From: Streptomyces luteolus
Lineage (GTDB): Bacteria > Actinomycetota > Actinomycetes > Streptomycetales > Streptomycetaceae
Direction of reading: 5' to 3'
Length of the DNA stretch: 64,000 nucleotides
Assembly (NCBI RefSeq): GCF_029968015.1
Contig: NZ_JASCIS010000024.1
Coordinates: 1-64,000 of the forward strand
The position numbers and the translations under genes are program-made. The notes under the pieces are model-generated. The model did no database searches, was not told the origin of the DNA, and worked only from the letters and a program-made list of their open reading frames with translations. Below, piece after piece: positions 44,989-52,917 of this stretch. The stretch's first letter is position 1; every line of letters starts with the position of its first letter.

Positions 44989-45975
44989 GTGACGGCCGTT
45001 GAATCCCGTCCAACAGGCGGGGGCACCGCCCGTGCCGAGGGCACGGCGGGTGAGCTCGAGTCCGAGGGCGTGGCGAACTCCGGCCGTCGGCCGATCCGTC
45101 CCCTCGTCATGGGGTTCGTGGCACTGACCAAGCCACGCATCATCGAACTGCTCCTCATCACCACGGTCCCGGTGATGTTCCTCGCCGAGCAGGGCGTGCC
45201 CAACCTGTGGCTGGTCCTCGCGACCTGCTTCGGCGGCTACCTCTCCGCGGGCGGCGCCAACGCCCTGAACATGTGGTACGACCGGGACATCGACGCCCTC
45301 ATGGAGCGCACCCGGAACCGCCCCCTGGTCACCGGCCTGATCAGCCCCACCGAGGGCCTGGTCTTCGGCGTCGCCCTCGCCGTGATCTCCACGGTCTGGT
45401 TCGGGCTCCTCATCAACTGGCTCTCCGCCGCGCTCTCGCTCGGCGCGCTGCTCTTCTACGTCGTCGTCTACACGATGATCCTCAAGCGCAGGACCGCGCA
45501 GAACATCGTCTGGGGCGGCATCGCCGGCTGCCTCCCGGTCCTCATCGGCTGGTCCTCGGTGACCAACTCGATGTCCTGGGCCGCGGTCATCCTGTTCATG
45601 GTGATCTTCTTCTGGACTCCGCCGCACTACTGGCCGCTGTCCATGAAGGTCAAGGACGACTACGCCCGCGCCCAGGTCCCGATGCTCCCGGTGATCGCCT
45701 CCAACAAGGTCGTCGCCAAGCAGATCGTCCTCTACAGCTGGGTCATGGTCGGCATCTCGCTGCTGCTCCAGCCGCTCGGCTACACCGGCTGGTTCTACAC
45801 CGCGGTCGCGCTGGCCACCGGCGGCTTCTGGCTCTGGGAGGCGCACGCGCTGCAGGCCCGCGCGAAGGCGGGGGTGACGGGCGCGAAGCTCAAGGAGATG
45901 CGCCTGTTCCACTGGTCCATCACGTACGTGTCGCTGCTGTTCGTGGCGGTCGCGGTGGACCCGTTCCTGCGCTGA
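44989..45975 (+). CDS. ctaB: Heme O synthase (protoheme IX farnesyltransferase)
   Basis: 328-aa integral membrane prenyltransferase adding a farnesyl group to heme B for the aa3-type oxidase. It has about eight to nine TM helices. The Asp-rich substrate motif NMWYDRDIDALMERTRNRPL and the later FWTPPHYWPLSMKVKDDY are intact. I prefer GTG 44989, with AGGGG 5 nt upstream; GTG 44983 is an alternative. The N-terminal 40 residues are a variable Gly/Glu/Ser-rich extension. ctaA lies nearby on the other strand and completes heme A synthesis. Confidence 0.94.
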   Translation: MTAVESRPTGGGTARAEGTAGELESEGVANSGRRPIRPLVMGFVALTKPRIIELLLITTVPVMFLAEQGVPNLWLVLATCFGGYLSAGGANALNMWYDRDIDALMERTRNRPLVTGLISPTEGLVFGVALAVISTVWFGLLINWLSAALSLGALLFYVVVYTMILKRRTAQNIVWGGIAGCLPVLIGWSSVTNSMSWAAVILFMVIFFWTPPHYWPLSMKVKDDYARAQVPMLPVIASNKVVAKQIVLYSWVMVGISLLLQPLGYTGWFYTAVALATGGFWLWEAHALQARAKAGVTGAKLKEMRLFHWSITYVSLLFVAVAVDPFLR

Positions 45976-45991
45976 GCCACTGACTCTCGTA

Positions 45992-46022
45992 CGCCGGGCG
46001 GCTGCCCCTCAGCCGCCCGGCG
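45992..46022 (+). terminator. Terminator after ctaB
   Basis: Perfect 13-bp stem CGCCGGGCGGCTG/CAGCCGCCCGGCG with a 5-nt loop, 17 nt after the stop. Confidence 0.8.
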
Positions 46023-46040
46023 TCCGTGTGTCAGGGGCCA

Positions 46041-46070
46041 TTGCCGCGCCCGAATACCCACAAGTAGCAT
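46041..46070 (+). promoter_or_regulatory. Promoter of a probably leaderless small gene
   Basis: TTGCCG, 18 nt, TAGCAT. The -10 box ends 6 nt before the ATG at 46077, so the transcript would start at the start codon. Confidence 0.55.
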
Positions 46071-46076
46071 CGGGGT

Positions 46077-46421
46077 ATGGCAGACACCAAGGTCGAAGAG
46101 AAGCCCGCGGACGGGCGCGCGGAGCGGCAGGCGGCGAAGCTCGCCAAGGAGATCACCGCCTTCGCGAAGGCGCACGGCGGCGCCGAGGCGCAGATCGCCT
46201 ACCTCGGGGAGCGCGGCTCCCGCATCGTCCTCGTCGGTGAGGACGGCGGCTGGGGCGACCTCGTGGCGCGTACCGACGCCGTGGCGCGCAGGGCGGTGGA
46301 GAAGTCCGGGCTCACCGTCCACGAGGACTTCGACGGCGAGTTCGCGGCCAAGGTCGTCACCGGTCGGTACGAGTGGTCGCGCATGGCGGGCCTGCAGGTC
46401 GGGGGCCCGAGCAACACCTGA
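46077..46421 (+). CDS. Small conserved-type hypothetical protein
   Basis: 114-aa soluble protein with an acidic/basic N-terminal helix (KVEEKPADGRAERQAAKLAKEITAFAKAHGG) and a compact alpha/beta part (AQIAYLGERGSRIVLVGEDGGWGDLVARTDAVARRAVEKSGLTVHEDFDGEFAAKVVTGRYEWSRMAG). No catalytic motif, signal or TM segment is visible. I do not recognise the family. It appears to be transcribed without a leader, and the amidohydrolase gene follows 57 nt later. Normal high-GC codon use supports it as a real gene. Confidence 0.75.
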   Translation: MADTKVEEKPADGRAERQAAKLAKEITAFAKAHGGAEAQIAYLGERGSRIVLVGEDGGWGDLVARTDAVARRAVEKSGLTVHEDFDGEFAAKVVTGRYEWSRMAGLQVGGPSNT

Positions 46422-46478
46422 GACCGGGTTCACCCGTTAGGACTGTTGACGGAAGACGGTCCACGCACGGGAGCCCGG

Positions 46479-47558
46479 ATGATCGAGACACCGCCCCTGG
46501 TGGACCAGTGCTGCCACGGGGTGCTGCGTACGGAGCTGGGCCTCGGCACCTTCGAGGCCCACCTCGGCCGGGGCGAGGGGCCGCCCGCCCCCGGCACCAC
46601 CTTCTTCGACACCCAGACCGGGTTCGCGGTGCGCCGCTGGTGCCCGCCGCTGCTCGGCCTCGAACCGCACTGCCAGCCCGCCCGCTATCTGGCCAGGCGC
46701 CGCGAGCTCGGCGTGATCGAGGCGGGCCGCCGGCTGCTCCGGGCCACCGGCATCGGCACGTATCTCGTCGACACCGGGCTGCCCGGCGATCTGACCGGGC
46801 CGCCCGAACTGGCCGCCGCGGGCGCCGCCGAGGCCCACGAGATCGTCCGCCTCGAACTCCTCGCCGAGCAGGTCGCCGACACCTCCGGCACCGTCGAGAC
46901 CTTCCTCGCCAACCTCGCCGAGTGCGTCCACGGAGCCGCCGCGGGCGCCGTCGCCTTCGCCTCCGTCGGGGGCGCGCACGGCCTCGCCCTCGCGCCGCAG
47001 CCGCCGGACGCCGGGGAGGTGCGCGGCGCCGCCGACCGCTGGCTCGCCGGGCGCCGCGTGGGCGACCGCCTCACCCATCCCGTACTCCTGCGGCACCTCG
47101 TCTGGATCGCCGTGGCCTCCGGTCTCCCGCTCCAACTGCACGCGGGTACGGGGGATCCGCAGCGGTACGTGGGGGAGTTCGCGCGGGCCACGGCCGGGCT
47201 CGGCACGGATCTGGTGCTGCTGCACGGCTACCCGTACCACCGTCAGGCCGCGCACCTCGCCGGGGTGTTCCCGCACGTCTACGCGGACCTCGGCCCCGCG
47301 GTCGTACGGAGCGGGGCGCGGGCGGCGACGCTGCTCGCGGAGATCCTCGAACTCGCCCCGTTCGGCAAGCTGCTGTTCTCCAGCGGCGCGCACGGCCTGC
47401 CCGAGCTGCATGTGGTCGGGGCCCAGCTGTTCCGGGAGGCGCTGGGGCGGGTGCTCGGGGGGTGGGTGGCCGAGGGGGCGTGGTCGCGGGCGGACGCGGA
47501 TCGCGTGGCGGGGTTGATCGCGTCGGGGAACGCGCGCAGGGTGTACGGGCTGAGCTGA
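46479..47558 (+). CDS. Amidohydrolase-family metal-dependent hydrolase
   Basis: 359-aa protein with the amidohydrolase-2 (PF04909-like) TIM-barrel pattern: an N-terminal metal-site region LVDQCCHGVL (where a DxHxH motif is usual, here only one His), central LPLQLHAGTGD, then LVLLHGYPYHRQAAHLAGVFPHVYADL, and C-terminal LLFSSGAHGLPELH. The FluG N-terminal domain and related decarboxylases look similar. The weak first metal motif makes activity uncertain. ATG 46479 is chosen for GGGAG 5 nt upstream; a TTG 33 nt earlier has no site. It converges with ctaA across a long palindrome. Confidence 0.78.
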   Translation: MIETPPLVDQCCHGVLRTELGLGTFEAHLGRGEGPPAPGTTFFDTQTGFAVRRWCPPLLGLEPHCQPARYLARRRELGVIEAGRRLLRATGIGTYLVDTGLPGDLTGPPELAAAGAAEAHEIVRLELLAEQVADTSGTVETFLANLAECVHGAAAGAVAFASVGGAHGLALAPQPPDAGEVRGAADRWLAGRRVGDRLTHPVLLRHLVWIAVASGLPLQLHAGTGDPQRYVGEFARATAGLGTDLVLLHGYPYHRQAAHLAGVFPHVYADLGPAVVRSGARAATLLAEILELAPFGKLLFSSGAHGLPELHVVGAQLFREALGRVLGGWVAEGAWSRADADRVAGLIASGNARRVYGLS

Positions 47559-47561
47559 TTT

Positions 47562-47636
47562 CTCCTCAATCGCCGGAGGGGCTCAAAATTGAGCCCCTCC
47601 GGCGATTGAGGAGCGGGGTCCGGGGCGGAGCCCCGT
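47562..47636. terminator. 25-bp inverted repeat between convergent genes (repeat copy 2)
   Basis: Two exactly complementary 25-nt arms (47562-47586 and 47589-47613) are separated by AA, followed by a second G/C hairpin to 47636. The sequence (CTCAATCGCCGGAGGGGCT) is a variant of the dispersed repeat seen at 37811 and 60808, here as an inverted pair. It would end transcription from both sides. Confidence 0.85.
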
Positions 47637-47641
47637 GGCGG

Positions 47642-48667
47642 TCAGACCGTCGACAGCTCCGGGTCCGCCTGGGACGGGATACCCGGTTCCGCGCGCGGGC
47701 GTTCGTGCAGGGCCAACAGGACCCGTACCACCGCGATCCACACCAGGCACGAGCCCAGCATGTGCGCGCCGACCAGGACCTCGGGCAGCTCCGTGAAGTA
47801 CTGCACGTAACCGATCACGCCCTGGGCGAGCAGGATCAGGAACAGGTCGCGGGTGCGGGCCAGAGGGCCGCGCGGGGCGTCGACCGCCTTGAGCACGAAC
47901 CACAGCGCGAAGGTCAGCGAGACCACGATCCAGGCGAGGACCGCGTGCAGCTTGGACACGCCCTCCCAGTCGAGGCCGATGGCGCCGATGTCCATCCGGG
48001 GTACGTCGCTGGAGTCACCGGCGTGCGGACCCGAGCCCGTGACCACCGTGCCGATCGCGACCAGAAGGCCCGACGCGACGATCAGGCACCACACCAGCTG
48101 CCGCACGGCCTTGCCGACCAGCGGACGCGGCGCGGCGTCCCCCTCGCCCTCGCCGGTGCGCACCCACATCAGCGTGGCGACTGTGATCAGCGTCGTGGAG
48201 AGCAGGAAGTGCGCGGCCACGGTGTACGGGTTGAGGCCCACCAGGACGACGATGCCGCCGAGGACCGCGTTGCCCATCACGATCCAGAACTGGGCCCAGC
48301 CGAGCCGGGTCAGGCTGCGGCGGCGCGGCTTCTGCGAGCGGGCCGCGATGATCGCCCAGCCGACCGCCGCGCACAGCACGTACGTGAGCATGCGGTTGCC
48401 GAACTCGATGACGCCGTGGACGCCCATCTCGCTGGTCGCGGTGAGGGAGTCGGCGGTGCACTTCGGCCAGGTCGGGCAGCCGAGGCCGGAGCCGGTCAGC
48501 CGGACGGCGCCGCCGGTGACCACGATCACGCAGCTCATGACGAGGGCGGTGAGCGCCGCGAGCCGGGCCGTCCGGGTTTCGGGAGTCCAGCGCTCGGCGA
48601 TGAAGGCGAGCGGATTGCGCGCGGCTTGAGCCAGGTCGGCTCGGGTCAACTTCGGCACGCGCACCAT
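47642..48667 (-). CDS. ctaA: Heme A synthase
   Basis: 341-aa (348 if ATG 48688 is used) CtaA/Cox15 membrane enzyme converting heme O to heme A. It has about eight TM helices with the family pattern VVTGGAVRLTGSGLGCPTWPKC, whose Cys pair is typical of Gram-positive CtaA. Heme-ligand His residues are in GVHGVIEFGNR, AHFLLSTTLI, KLHAVLAWI and GAHMLGSCL. I prefer ATG 48667 (MVRVPKLTRADL), as in relatives; neither ATG shows a ribosome binding site. It works with ctaB nearby. Confidence 0.93.
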   Translation of the reverse strand: MVRVPKLTRADLAQAARNPLAFIAERWTPETRTARLAALTALVMSCVIVVTGGAVRLTGSGLGCPTWPKCTADSLTATSEMGVHGVIEFGNRMLTYVLCAAVGWAIIAARSQKPRRRSLTRLGWAQFWIVMGNAVLGGIVVLVGLNPYTVAAHFLLSTTLITVATLMWVRTGEGEGDAAPRPLVGKAVRQLVWCLIVASGLLVAIGTVVTGSGPHAGDSSDVPRMDIGAIGLDWEGVSKLHAVLAWIVVSLTFALWFVLKAVDAPRGPLARTRDLFLILLAQGVIGYVQYFTELPEVLVGAHMLGSCLVWIAVVRVLLALHERPRAEPGIPSQADPELSTV

Positions 48668-48730
48668 CGTAGAGGGGGCCTTGTGCATCGGTTCACGAGG
48701 GGTTCACGAGGGGGAGCGAAAGCGGACGGT

Positions 48731-49498
48731 CTACTCCCAGCGGAAGAACCGGGCCGCCGCCCCCAGGCCGAGGACCGCCCATACCGCCAGCACACCCGCC
48801 GCGCCCCACGGCATCGACGCCCCGTCCCGCAGCACGTCCCGCAGCCCGTCCGAGAGCGCCGAGATGGGCAGCAGACCGAGCACGGACTGGGCCGCATCCG
48901 GGAACTTGTCGAGCGGCACGACCACGCCGCCGCCGACGAGCAGCAGCAGGAACACCAGGTTCGCGGCGGCGAGCGTGGCCTCGGCCTTGAGCGTGCCGGC
49001 CATCAGCAGGCCGAGCCCGGAGAAGGCCGCCGTACCGAGGACCAGGAGCAGCGCCACGGAGAGCGGGTCGCCGTGCGGGGACCAGCCGAGCGCGAGGGCG
49101 ATCGCCGTGAGCAGCGCGATCTGCAGCACCTCGGTGACCAGGACCGACAGCGTCTTCGCGGTCATCAGGGCCCAGCGCGGCAGCGGCGAGGCGCCGAGCC
49201 GCTTGAGCACGCCGTACCGCCGCTCGAAGCCGGTCGCGATCGCCTGGCCCGTGAAGGCCGTCGACATCACGGCGAGCGCGAGCACGCCCGGCGCGAGGAA
49301 GTCCACGGCCTCGCCGCTGCCCGTATCGACGATGTCGACCGTGGAGAAGAGGACCAGGAGCAGCGAGGGGATGACCACTGTGAGCAGCAGCTGCTCGCCG
49401 TTGCGCAGCAGCATCTTCGTCTCCAGGGCCGCCTGCGCCGCGATCATCCGCCCGACGGGGGCCGCTCCCGGCTTCGGCGTATACGTACCGGCGCTCAT
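48731..49498 (-). CDS. ABC-2 type transporter permease
   Basis: 255-aa ABC-2 permease with six TM helices. The N-terminal cytoplasmic part is followed by LLLTVVIPSLLLVLFS. The family feature GFERRYGVLKRLGASPLPRW is present, and the last helices end at the C-terminus (AAGVLAVWAVLGLGAAARFF). It partners the ATP-binding gene, whose stop it overlaps (ATGA at 49495-49498). It probably exports a drug, lipid or peptide; the substrate is unknown. It lies between ctaA and sufR. Confidence 0.9.
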   Translation of the reverse strand: MSAGTYTPKPGAAPVGRMIAAQAALETKMLLRNGEQLLLTVVIPSLLLVLFSTVDIVDTGSGEAVDFLAPGVLALAVMSTAFTGQAIATGFERRYGVLKRLGASPLPRWALMTAKTLSVLVTEVLQIALLTAIALALGWSPHGDPLSVALLLVLGTAAFSGLGLLMAGTLKAEATLAAANLVFLLLLVGGGVVVPLDKFPDAAQSVLGLLPISALSDGLRDVLRDGASMPWGAAGVLAVWAVLGLGAAARFFRWE

Positions 49499-50430
49499 CC
49501 GCGCAGCTCCTTACCGGTCAGCTCCAGGAAGACGTCTTCAAGGGTGTGCCGCTCCACCGAGATCCTCTCCGGCATCACGCCGTGCTGGGCGCACCAGGAC
49601 GTGACGGTGGCGAGCAGCTGCGGGCCGACGGTGCCGGTGACGCGGTACGAGCCCGGGGTGAGCTCGGCCGCCGCGCTGTCCGTCGGCAGGGCCTTCAGGA
49701 GCGAGGCCACGTCGAGCCCCGGGCGGCCGGTGAAGCGCAGGGTGTTCTCGGCGCCGCCCTTGCAGAGCTGCTCGGGGCTGCCCTGGGCGACGACCCGGCC
49801 CGCGTCGACGATCGCGACGTCGTCCGCGAGCTGCTCCGCCTCGTCCATGTAGTGCGTGGTGAGGATGACGGAGACGCCGTCGGCGCGCAGCTCGCGGACC
49901 AGGTCCCAGGTGGAGCGGCGGGCCTGCGGGTCGAGGCCCGCGGTCGGCTCGTCGAGGAAGACGAGCTCGGGCCGGCCCACCACGGCCATCGCGAGGGCGA
50001 GCCGCTGCTGCTGTCCGCCGGAGAGCCGCCGGTAGGCCGTACGGCCGCAGGAGCCGAGGCCGAGACGCTCGATCAGGGCGTCCACGTCCAGCGGGTGGGC
50101 GTGCAGCTTCGCCATGTGGCGCAGCATCTCGTCGGCCCGGGCGCCGGAGTAGACGCCGCCGGACTGCAGCATCACGCCGATCCGCGGGCGCAGCGCGGCG
50201 GCCTGCCTGACCGGGTCGAGGCCGAGGACGCGGACCTGGCCCGCGTCCGGCCTGCGGTAGCCCTCGCAGGTCTCGATCGTGGTGGTCTTGCCGGCGCCGT
50301 TCGGGCCGAGTACGGCGGTGACGCCCGCGTGGGCCGTGAGGTCGAGGCCGTCCACCGCGGTCTTGGATCCGTACCGCTTCACCAGGCCGCGCACCTGGAG
50401 GACGCCGCCTGCGACGGGCTCTTCATGCAT
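49495..50430 (-). CDS. ABC transporter ATP-binding protein
   Basis: 311-aa ATPase. Walker A GPNGAGKTT (about 43-51), Q-loop VMLQSGG, signature LSGGQQQRLALA, Walker B LVFLDEPTAGLDP and switch His in TTHYMDEAE are all present. The C-terminal extension of about 85 residues (TLRFTGRPGLDVASLL...) is typical of drug-export (DrrA/CcmA-like) ATPases. ATG 50430 gives a standard N-terminus, though no clear ribosome binding site is visible. It is divergent from the suf operon. Its permease overlaps by 4 nt. Confidence 0.92.
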   Translation of the reverse strand: MHEEPVAGGVLQVRGLVKRYGSKTAVDGLDLTAHAGVTAVLGPNGAGKTTTIETCEGYRRPDAGQVRVLGLDPVRQAAALRPRIGVMLQSGGVYSGARADEMLRHMAKLHAHPLDVDALIERLGLGSCGRTAYRRLSGGQQQRLALAMAVVGRPELVFLDEPTAGLDPQARRSTWDLVRELRADGVSVILTTHYMDEAEQLADDVAIVDAGRVVAQGSPEQLCKGGAENTLRFTGRPGLDVASLLKALPTDSAAAELTPGSYRVTGTVGPQLLATVTSWCAQHGVMPERISVERHTLEDVFLELTGKELRG

Positions 50431-50536
50431 GCCGGGAAGTCTAGAGAGGGCTTCCGCGTGCCCGGTACGGGGCCTGGTGGCTTCCCACCACGGACAGGCC
50501 GCGCAGACCGCCGGGCACCGTGGAAACACACAGAAA

Positions 50537-50551
50537 TTAGGTGAACCTTAG
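50537..50551. promoter_or_regulatory. Iron-box-like TTAGGTGAACCTTAG
   Basis: Partial resemblance to the DmdR/IdeR iron box (starts TTAGGT, has A and CT at the expected places, about 11 of 19 matches). It lies in the divergent region before sufR and the ABC genes. An iron link to suf would make sense, but the match is weak. Confidence 0.3.
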
Positions 50552-50586
50552 TGATCGAGGCCACCGGCGAGGGGTTCGGGCGCGGC

Positions 50587-50623
50587 TTTACGGAGCCAGA
50601 GGAATTACGCAACAATGGCGTTG
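50587..50623 (+). promoter_or_regulatory. suf promoter with SufR operator
   Basis: TTTACG (50587-50592), 18 nt, AACAAT (50611-50616) is the likely promoter. It overlaps CAAC-AATGGC-GTTG (50610-50623), which matches the CAAC-N6-GTTG operator reported for SufR in Streptomyces. The operator's last base is the G of the sufR GTG, so SufR bound there would block its own leaderless transcript. Confidence 0.75.
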
Positions 50624-51387
50624 TGAAAAACGTTGGCGAGGCTCCGCAGGAGGAACTCGCGACCGGTGAGCGCAGTACGCGCAACCGCGTCGCGCGCTCC
50701 ATCCTGGACCACGGACCGTCCACCGTGGCCGAGCTCGCAGGCAGGCTCGGCCTCACCCAGGCCGCGGTGCGCAGGCATCTCGACGCCCTGGTCGCCGACG
50801 ACGTAGTGGCACCCCGTGAGCAGCGGGTCTACGGAGCGCGCACCCGAGGCCGCCCGGCCAAGGTGTTCGCCCTGACCGACTGCGGCCGGGACGCCTTCGA
50901 CCAGTCCTACGACAAGCTCGCCGCCGAGGCGCTGCACTGGATCTCCCAGTCGGCCGGCGGCGGGGAACTCGGGGACGCAGCGGTCGCCGCCTTCGCGCGC
51001 GCCCGGCTGGTCGCCACCGCGGAGAAATACCGCGAGCAGCTGGCCGCCGTGGCCCCCGAACAGCGGGCGGAGACCCTGGCCCGGGCACTCACGGCCGACG
51101 GGTACGCTGCTACGGCGCGTAGCGCGCCCCTCCCGCAACGGGGCGAGCAGCTGTGTCAGCACCACTGCCCGGTCGCCCATGTGGCCGAACAGTTCCCGCA
51201 GCTGTGCGAGGCGGAGACGGAACTCTTCAGCCATCTGCTCGGCACCCATGTGCAGCGACTGGCCACCATCGCCCACGGGGACGGGGTGTGCACCACCTTC
51301 ATCCCCCGCGTCGAGACCGTCTCGCCACAGCAAGAACCGAAGACCACCACAGCATCTGCAAGCACGGCCGGGAGGAACCCCGCATGA
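50623..51387 (+). CDS. sufR: Fe-S cluster-sensing repressor SufR
   Basis: 254-aa winged-helix regulator. The N-terminal HTH (VARSILDHGPSTVAELAGRLGLTQAAVRRHLDAL, then a wing with YGARTRGRPAKVF) binds DNA. C-terminal Cys residues in LCQHHCPVAH, PQLCEAE and GVCTTF are the likely [4Fe-4S] ligands. The repressor shuts down the suf operon when clusters are sufficient. GTG 50623 is chosen since the promoter implies a leaderless start; an upstream GTG at 50551 has less support. Its stop overlaps sufB (ATGA). Confidence 0.92.
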   Translation: MKNVGEAPQEELATGERSTRNRVARSILDHGPSTVAELAGRLGLTQAAVRRHLDALVADDVVAPREQRVYGARTRGRPAKVFALTDCGRDAFDQSYDKLAAEALHWISQSAGGGELGDAAVAAFARARLVATAEKYREQLAAVAPEQRAETLARALTADGYAATARSAPLPQRGEQLCQHHCPVAHVAEQFPQLCEAETELFSHLLGTHVQRLATIAHGDGVCTTFIPRVETVSPQQEPKTTTASASTAGRNPA

Positions 51388-52808
51388 CGCTCCCCATCGA
51401 GGAGACTGCTCACCCCGAGCTGGAGGGCCTGGGCAAGTACGAATACGGCTGGGCCGACTCCGACGCGGCCGGTGCCGCAGCCAAGCGCGGCCTGAACGAG
51501 GCCGTCGTCCGCGACATCTCGGCGAAGAAGAACGAGCCGGAGTGGATGACCAAGCTCCGCCTCAAGGGCCTGCGCCTGTTCGACAAGAAGCCCATGCCGA
51601 ACTGGGGCTCAGACCTCTCCGGCATCGACTTCGACAACATCAAGTACTTCGTGCGGTCCACGGAGAAGCAGGCCACCTCCTGGGAGGACCTGCCCGAGGA
51701 CATCAAGAACACATACGACAAGCTCGGCATCCCCGAGGCGGAGAAGCAGCGCCTCGTCGCCGGTGTCGCCGCGCAGTACGAGTCGGAGGTCGTCTACCAC
51801 CAGATCCGTGAGGACCTGGAGGAGCAGGGCGTCATCTTCGTCGACACCGACACCGCGCTGAAGGAGCACGAGGAACTCTTCAAGGAGTACTTCGGCACCG
51901 TCATCCCCGTCGGCGACAACAAGTTCGCGTCGCTGAACACGGCCGTCTGGTCCGGCGGATCCTTCATCTACGTGCCGAAGGGCGTGCACGTGGAGATCCC
52001 GCTCCAGGCCTACTTCCGGATCAACACCGAGAACATGGGCCAGTTCGAGCGGACGCTGATCATCGTCGACGAGGACGCCTACGTCCACTACGTCGAGGGC
52101 TGCACCGCGCCGATCTACCAGTCGGACTCGCTGCACTCCGCGGTCGTCGAGATCATCGTCAAGAAGGGCGCCCGCTGCCGCTACACGACCATCCAGAACT
52201 GGTCGAACAACGTCTACAACCTGGTCACCAAGCGCGCCGTGGCGTACGAGGGCGCGACCATGGAGTGGATCGACGGCAACATCGGCTCCAAGGTCACCAT
52301 GAAGTACCCGGCCGTCTACCTGATGGGCGAGCACGCCAAGGGCGAGACCCTGTCCATCGCCTTCGCGGGCGAGGGGCAGCACCAGGACGCCGGCTCCAAG
52401 ATGGTCCACATGGCGCCGAACACCTCGTCCAACATCGTCTCCAAGTCCGTGGCCCGCGGCGGCGGTCGTACGTCGTACCGCGGTCTGGTCGAGATCGGCG
52501 AGGGCGCACCGGGCTCCAAGTCCAACGTCCTCTGTGACGCCCTGCTCGTCGACACCATCTCGCGCTCGGACACGTACCCGTACGTGGACGTCCGCGAGGA
52601 CGATGTCTCCATGGGCCACGAGGCCACCGTCTCCAAGGTCTCCGAGGACCAGCTCTTCTACCTGATGAGCCGCGGCATGACCGAGTTCGAGGCCATGGCC
52701 ATGATCGTGCGCGGCTTCGTCGAGCCGATCGCCAAGGAGCTGCCGATGGAGTACGCACTGGAGCTCAACCGGCTGATCGAGCTGCAGATGGAGGGCGCGG
52801 TCGGTTAA
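51384..52808 (+). CDS. sufB: Fe-S assembly scaffold SufB
   Basis: 474-aa SufB, the core scaffold of the SufBC2D complex on which clusters are built. Conserved features include KYEYGW near the N-terminus, YVPKGVHVEIPLQAYFRIN, the long beta-helix, the catalytic-region NVLCDALL (Cys near residue 382 in SKSNVLCDAL) and the C-terminal ATVSKVSEDQLFYLMSRGMTE. There is no intein, unlike mycobacterial SufB. The start overlaps the sufR stop, so the two are coupled. Confidence 0.97.
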   Translation: MTLPIEETAHPELEGLGKYEYGWADSDAAGAAAKRGLNEAVVRDISAKKNEPEWMTKLRLKGLRLFDKKPMPNWGSDLSGIDFDNIKYFVRSTEKQATSWEDLPEDIKNTYDKLGIPEAEKQRLVAGVAAQYESEVVYHQIREDLEEQGVIFVDTDTALKEHEELFKEYFGTVIPVGDNKFASLNTAVWSGGSFIYVPKGVHVEIPLQAYFRINTENMGQFERTLIIVDEDAYVHYVEGCTAPIYQSDSLHSAVVEIIVKKGARCRYTTIQNWSNNVYNLVTKRAVAYEGATMEWIDGNIGSKVTMKYPAVYLMGEHAKGETLSIAFAGEGQHQDAGSKMVHMAPNTSSNIVSKSVARGGGRTSYRGLVEIGEGAPGSKSNVLCDALLVDTISRSDTYPYVDVREDDVSMGHEATVSKVSEDQLFYLMSRGMTEFEAMAMIVRGFVEPIAKELPMEYALELNRLIELQMEGAVG

Positions 52809-52917
52809 GGCACCGGCCGCGGGGGCCGGGCGGTGCTCGACCGGCCCGGCTCCCGCTCCTCGATCGCTCGCTGATCGACCCTCGATCCGAAGCAGCTACA
52901 CGTCTTGATCCAAGAAA

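Noticed and set aside
44621..44992. 123-aa frame in the tkt-ctaB gap
   Set aside because: Low-complexity Arg/Pro/Ser composition with no start signal; it overlaps the ctaB start region out of frame.
42498..45002. 834-codon plus-strand frame antisense to tkt
   Set aside because: A shadow of transketolase codon bias; it has no domain or ribosome binding site.
50551..50622. Upstream GTG start extending sufR by 24 residues
   Set aside because: The extension has no ribosome binding site or family similarity, and the promoter plus SufR operator point to a start at 50623.
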